This document shows, in pieces, positions 29,713-31,952 of a stretch of 31,952 nucleotides of DNA. Position 1 is the first letter of the stretch; the number at the start of each line of letters is the position of its first letter. Under the pieces are notes generated by a model. That model saw only the letters and a program-made list of their open reading frames with translations, did not search any database and was not told where the DNA came from. This DNA is from a virus. The DNA lies in the IMG/VR virus record IMGVR_UViG_3300025133_000403, positions 1 through 31,952 of that record. One strand, written 5' to 3'. A program made the translations under genes and the position numbers.

Positions 29713-30182
29713 AGGTTATTTACCTCTGCAATCACTTCATTCATTCCTGTTTTTAGGTTAGCAACAGAATCAGCATTAGTTATCTTGGTATTTGCTGTAG
29801 CATCTCTTGCTGTTTGTTTTTTAGTAGCTACTGCGGTCTTAGCATCAGAATCACCTGCTTCATCAGCACGTTGGTATGCAATATCTAATTCTTGAAACTT
29901 AGGGGTTCTGGCTTGGCGAACTTTATCTTTAGCTATATCTTTAGCTTTAGCTAAGTCAACCTCTGTACTTTTACCTTTTTCAGTAACCCAAGCATTGCGA
30001 AATGTCCTGTCGCTTTCAACTGTATCAACTTCAACAATATCTGCGGAGTCTCTGCAATTTTCAGGAACACATTTGATTAATACATCATTCAATGTATTTC
30101 CCTTTGCTAAATACTCTAGTGATGGCACAACAATTTTAGCTATTCCATCTTCCCCTTGATAAACTATTCTTTTATCAGACAT
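29709..30182 (-). CDS. Fibre-associated chaperone-like protein (157 aa)
   Basis: I choose the ATG at 30180-30182 (MSDKRIVYQ), which has GGAG nine bases upstream; a TTG at 30197 would overlap the preceding gene. The product reads DRTFRNAWVTEKGKSTEVDL, split as DRTFRNAWV and STEVDL, then KDKVRQARTPKFQELDIAYQ and an Ala/Thr-rich helix. The FRNAW...R-AR-PK---LD--Y-RA-E-GD pattern recurs in phage genes next to tail fibres and is probably a small assembly factor or fibre adaptor. It is helical rather than beta-rich, unlike its neighbours. Confidence 0.6.
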   Translation of the reverse strand: MSDKRIVYQGEDGIAKIVVPSLEYLAKGNTLNDVLIKCVPENCRDSADIVEVDTVESDRTFRNAWVTEKGKSTEVDLAKAKDIAKDKVRQARTPKFQELDIAYQRADEAGDSDAKTAVATKKQTARDATANTKITNADSVANLKTGMNEVIAEVNNL

Positions 30183-30183
30183 A

Positions 30184-30585
30184 TCATGTATCTCCAAACA
30201 CTACTGCTGTAACTATTTCCCAATCATCTTCTGCATATGTATTACTACCACAATGAATCCTAAAAGAACCAACAGCTATATTATTAACATTTGCACCTTG
30301 CAATGGCTGATTTGATGTCGATGTTTCATCCATCCCACCCCCAGCAATTACTGAATAATTAGTATTAGACATATCATTATCTATTGTTACAGTATATTGA
30401 CCTGTTTCGTGGTCAGTTAACCCAGACACGTTAAAGTTATCCCTTAATGCAATCGTGCCTGTGCCATTAAAATTAACCCACACCTTAGCTCTACCAGTAT
30501 GAATTTCAGCAGGAGTTGATGGATTATTGCCACTCCCATCTTTAAGCGTTGTGACTTGTGCGTTAGTTACATTTAATGTACTCAT
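30184..30585 (-). CDS. Short tail fibre protein (133 aa)
   Basis: Starts MSTLNVTNAQVTTLKDGSG and continues with HTGRAKVWVNFNGTGTIALR, NFNVSGLTDHETGQYTVTIDN and a terminal DDWEIVTAVVFGDT. The domain (WVNFNGTGT..I--sFNVS--TD--TG-YTV) is one that I recognise in cyanophage and pelagiphage minor fibres. The first codons share an identical 18-base stretch (30568-30585) with the gene starting at 31375 (31358-31375), so the two have the same attachment motif followed by different heads. It probably plugs into a common baseplate or fibre socket. Confidence 0.7.
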   Translation of the reverse strand: MSTLNVTNAQVTTLKDGSGNNPSTPAEIHTGRAKVWVNFNGTGTIALRDNFNVSGLTDHETGQYTVTIDNDMSNTNYSVIAGGGMDETSTSNQPLQGANVNNIAVGSFRIHCGSNTYAEDDWEIVTAVVFGDT

Positions 30586-30869
30586 TTTGGATATTTGTCC
30601 TTAGTTACTTTAATTGTTTTCTTCCACTCATCAATGCCGTTGTGGTAGATGTCATCAAGTTGATCTTGAATAGATGGATATTCAGTTTTTCGTTTACCTT
30701 TATACGCTTCCTTATCATCCCATTCTTTTTCAGCAGCATCTACTAAATCTTGAGTCAATTCAGGTAGTGAATCAGGCCACTCAGTAACAACTCCATCTCT
30801 GGTTGATATACCAGCAACATAATCATATTTCCACCCCAATGCTTCAGGGTTATTAGTAGTTACACTCAT
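30582..30869 (-). CDS. Small fibre-associated protein (95 aa)
   Basis: N-terminal half: NNPEALGWKYDYVAGISTRDG; C-terminal half: KTEYPSIQDQLDDIYHNGID then EWKKTIKVTKDKYPK. The YP-I-DQLD-IYH---..W---I---K--YP pattern is common in small phage proteins encoded beside tail fibres in marine phages; it may act as a chaperone or connector. The gene has four-base overlaps with both neighbours (30866-30869 and 30582-30585), which indicates tight translational coupling in the fibre operon. The precise role is unproven. Confidence 0.65.
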   Translation of the reverse strand: MSVTTNNPEALGWKYDYVAGISTRDGVVTEWPDSLPELTQDLVDAAEKEWDDKEAYKGKRKTEYPSIQDQLDDIYHNGIDEWKKTIKVTKDKYPK

Positions 30870-31375
30870 ACTCTAATCTCCGAAATTGTAATTGATGATG
30901 AAAGTACCCCACCATAACGTCTATTTGAGCCCTCTGCATTAAATTGTACAGTACCAGAACTAGTTCCCCCTATTCTAACTTTGAATGTAATTTCTGATGT
31001 TCCACCTGCAGTCATTTTGTGAGTAAATCCAATATATTCCATTCTACTTGTAAGATTGGAAGTTTCTGTTGACATACATGCCAACGCAGCTGCAGTTGAA
31101 TCTTTAAATAATGCTGCTTGTAAATGTTCATTAGCTACAGAATGACTAGCGCATACATCAACTCTTATTATTAATGTATTACTAGCATGTGTTGGAGTAA
31201 TGGCACGAGTCATTACTTCAACGCCCTCATCATTCTGAGGAATAGTATCATCATAAGGCAGAATAGTCGTGCCAGTTGCTGCTGCTCCTGTCTCGGTATT
31301 GACAACCTGTACTAATCTAGCGTGTTCAAAAGCACCTGCTTTGTCTTGAAGTGTATCTACATTTAATGTACTCAT
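30866..31375 (-). CDS. Tail fibre protein with shared N-terminal motif (169 aa)
   Basis: The better start is the ATG at 31373-31375 (MSTLNVDTLQDKAG), one base after the previous stop; a longer open frame upstream would overlap that gene by 71 bases. The N-terminal MSTLNV--LQ is shared with the gene at 30184-30585. The remainder is a beta-rich head (GTTILPYDDTIPQNDEGVEV; THASNTLIIRVDVCASHSV; MTAGGTSEITFKVRIGGTSS) ending SSSITISEIRV. The pattern of a short motif plus a trimer-like beta domain suggests a small receptor-binding or decoration fibre. Confidence 0.7.
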   Translation of the reverse strand: MSTLNVDTLQDKAGAFEHARLVQVVNTETGAAATGTTILPYDDTIPQNDEGVEVMTRAITPTHASNTLIIRVDVCASHSVANEHLQAALFKDSTAAALACMSTETSNLTSRMEYIGFTHKMTAGGTSEITFKVRIGGTSSGTVQFNAEGSNRRYGGVLSSSITISEIRV

Positions 31376-31376
31376 A

Positions 31377-31952
31377 TTATACCACCGTCCATGTTTCATC
31401 AGTACCAACCGTAGCAACGTGTGTACTTGCAATTGTGAATGGTCCACCAGTTACTAGATTCTTACCATTAGTTACTGTAAAATTCCCAGATGTTGTTACG
31501 TGATTTTCAACTCCTACAATATTTCCTCCAGCATCTGCCAAACCACCAGAAGCAGCTACTGGGGAAGAACCACTATTAGGAAATGGCATAAATAAAAATG
31601 TAGAAGTAGTTAGTGCATATACAAGAGCTAAATCATTAGCAGCAGCTTGATAATTAGTATTACCAGCTACCGTTATTGTGGCGCTATCTTGTACAACTGC
31701 AGCAGCATCAAATATTAACCACATATGGCAGCCAGCTCGCTTCGGGGTACCAAAGTCAGTAATAGTATCAGTACCTGTTATGTGTATTGTATTTCCGTCA
31801 TCACCAGCCCATATATTTGTATCACCATCTTCAGATGCAACAGCAGCTCCTTGTGACATGCTAATAAACTTGCCATTAGTATCTAAAAATCCACCTAATT
31901 GAGGTGTAGTATCCTCTACTATGTCTCCACTGGCTGCTGCAGCCCATTTTAC
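31377..31952 (-). CDS. Tail fibre protein, 5' part beyond the window edge (partial)
   Basis: The frame stays open from the stop at 31377-31379 to the right edge of the window, so this is the C-terminal 191 residues of a longer gene rather than a 160-residue protein starting at the internal ATG (31857-31859). Evidence for this is the upstream in-frame sequence SGDIVEDTTPQLGGFLDTNG, a motif typical of phage tail fibres and immediately preceding MSQGAAVASEDG. The C-terminal part is a beta-rich Ala/Thr/Gly domain (DNTIHITGTDTITDFG-like, DSATITVAGNTNYQAAANDL) ending GTDETWTVV. It is probably the main fibre gene of which the downstream short genes are relatives. Confidence 0.75.
   Translation of the reverse strand, partial: VKWAAAASGDIVEDTTPQLGGFLDTNGKFISMSQGAAVASEDGDTNIWAGDDGNTIHITGTDTITDFGTPKRAGCHMWLIFDAAAVVQDSATITVAGNTNYQAAANDLALVYALTTSTFLFMPFPNSGSSPVAASGGLADAGGNIVGVENHVTTSGNFTVTNGKNLVTGGPFTIASTHVATVGTDETWTVV

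Overview
The window is a segment of a lytic tailed double-stranded DNA phage, most likely a short-tailed (podovirus-like) one. It has a phage replisome, P22-type tail-hub genes (gp4-like and gp10-like), T7-type ejection proteins and a lysis cassette. There are no host genes, tRNAs, rRNAs, CRISPR arrays or insertion sequences that I can see. The DNA is strongly A+T-rich by eye, and the phage carries a B12-dependent (class II) ribonucleotide reductase. Together with cyanophage- and pelagiphage-style tail-fibre fragments, this suggests a marine phage of an AT-rich alphaproteobacterium-like host, in the broad neighbourhood of HMO-2011-type phages. That host and lineage assignment is inference. Terminase, portal and capsid genes are not in the window and probably lie beyond the right edge.

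Layout: two gene blocks converge. All genes from 1 to 17118 lie on the plus strand and all from 17119 to 31952 on the minus strand; the two blocks meet stop to stop with no gap. The plus block has four parts. (i) 1-731 holds small unknown proteins. (ii) 735-6620 is an amide-bond chemistry cassette: a type 2 COOH-NH2 ligase, a second amidoligase, a class II glutamine amidotransferase, an ATP-grasp ligase and a gamma-glutamylcyclotransferase, plus two unrecognised proteins. (iii) 6613-13860 is replication and recombination: a primase, an almost pure A/T tract, a DnaB-like helicase, a family A DNA polymerase, a likely SSB, a 5'-3' exonuclease, a T7 gp3-like Holliday-junction endonuclease and a metallophosphoesterase. 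(iv) 13860-17118 is nucleotide metabolism and accessory genes: class II RNR, a 2OG-Fe(II)-oxygenase-like protein, DUF3310 and a small membrane protein.

The minus block reads right to left. A tail-fibre gene enters through the right edge and is followed by short fibre and chaperone genes, a membrane protein, the gp4-like and gp10-like tail hub, a gp13-like acetyltransferase-fold protein, a hydrophobic gp14-like protein, a second internal protein, a giant 1422-residue ejection protein, and finally holin-like and endolysin-candidate genes.

Two points stand out. The first is a 16-bp near-perfect palindrome, AGTAGT-YTAR-ACTACT, present six times in the left 12.4 kb both between and inside genes, and not seen on the structural side. 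The second is the amidoligase cassette, which looks able to build or modify a peptide or amide metabolite; its product is unknown. Many starts have clear Shine-Dalgarno sequences, and several GTG starts are supported this way.
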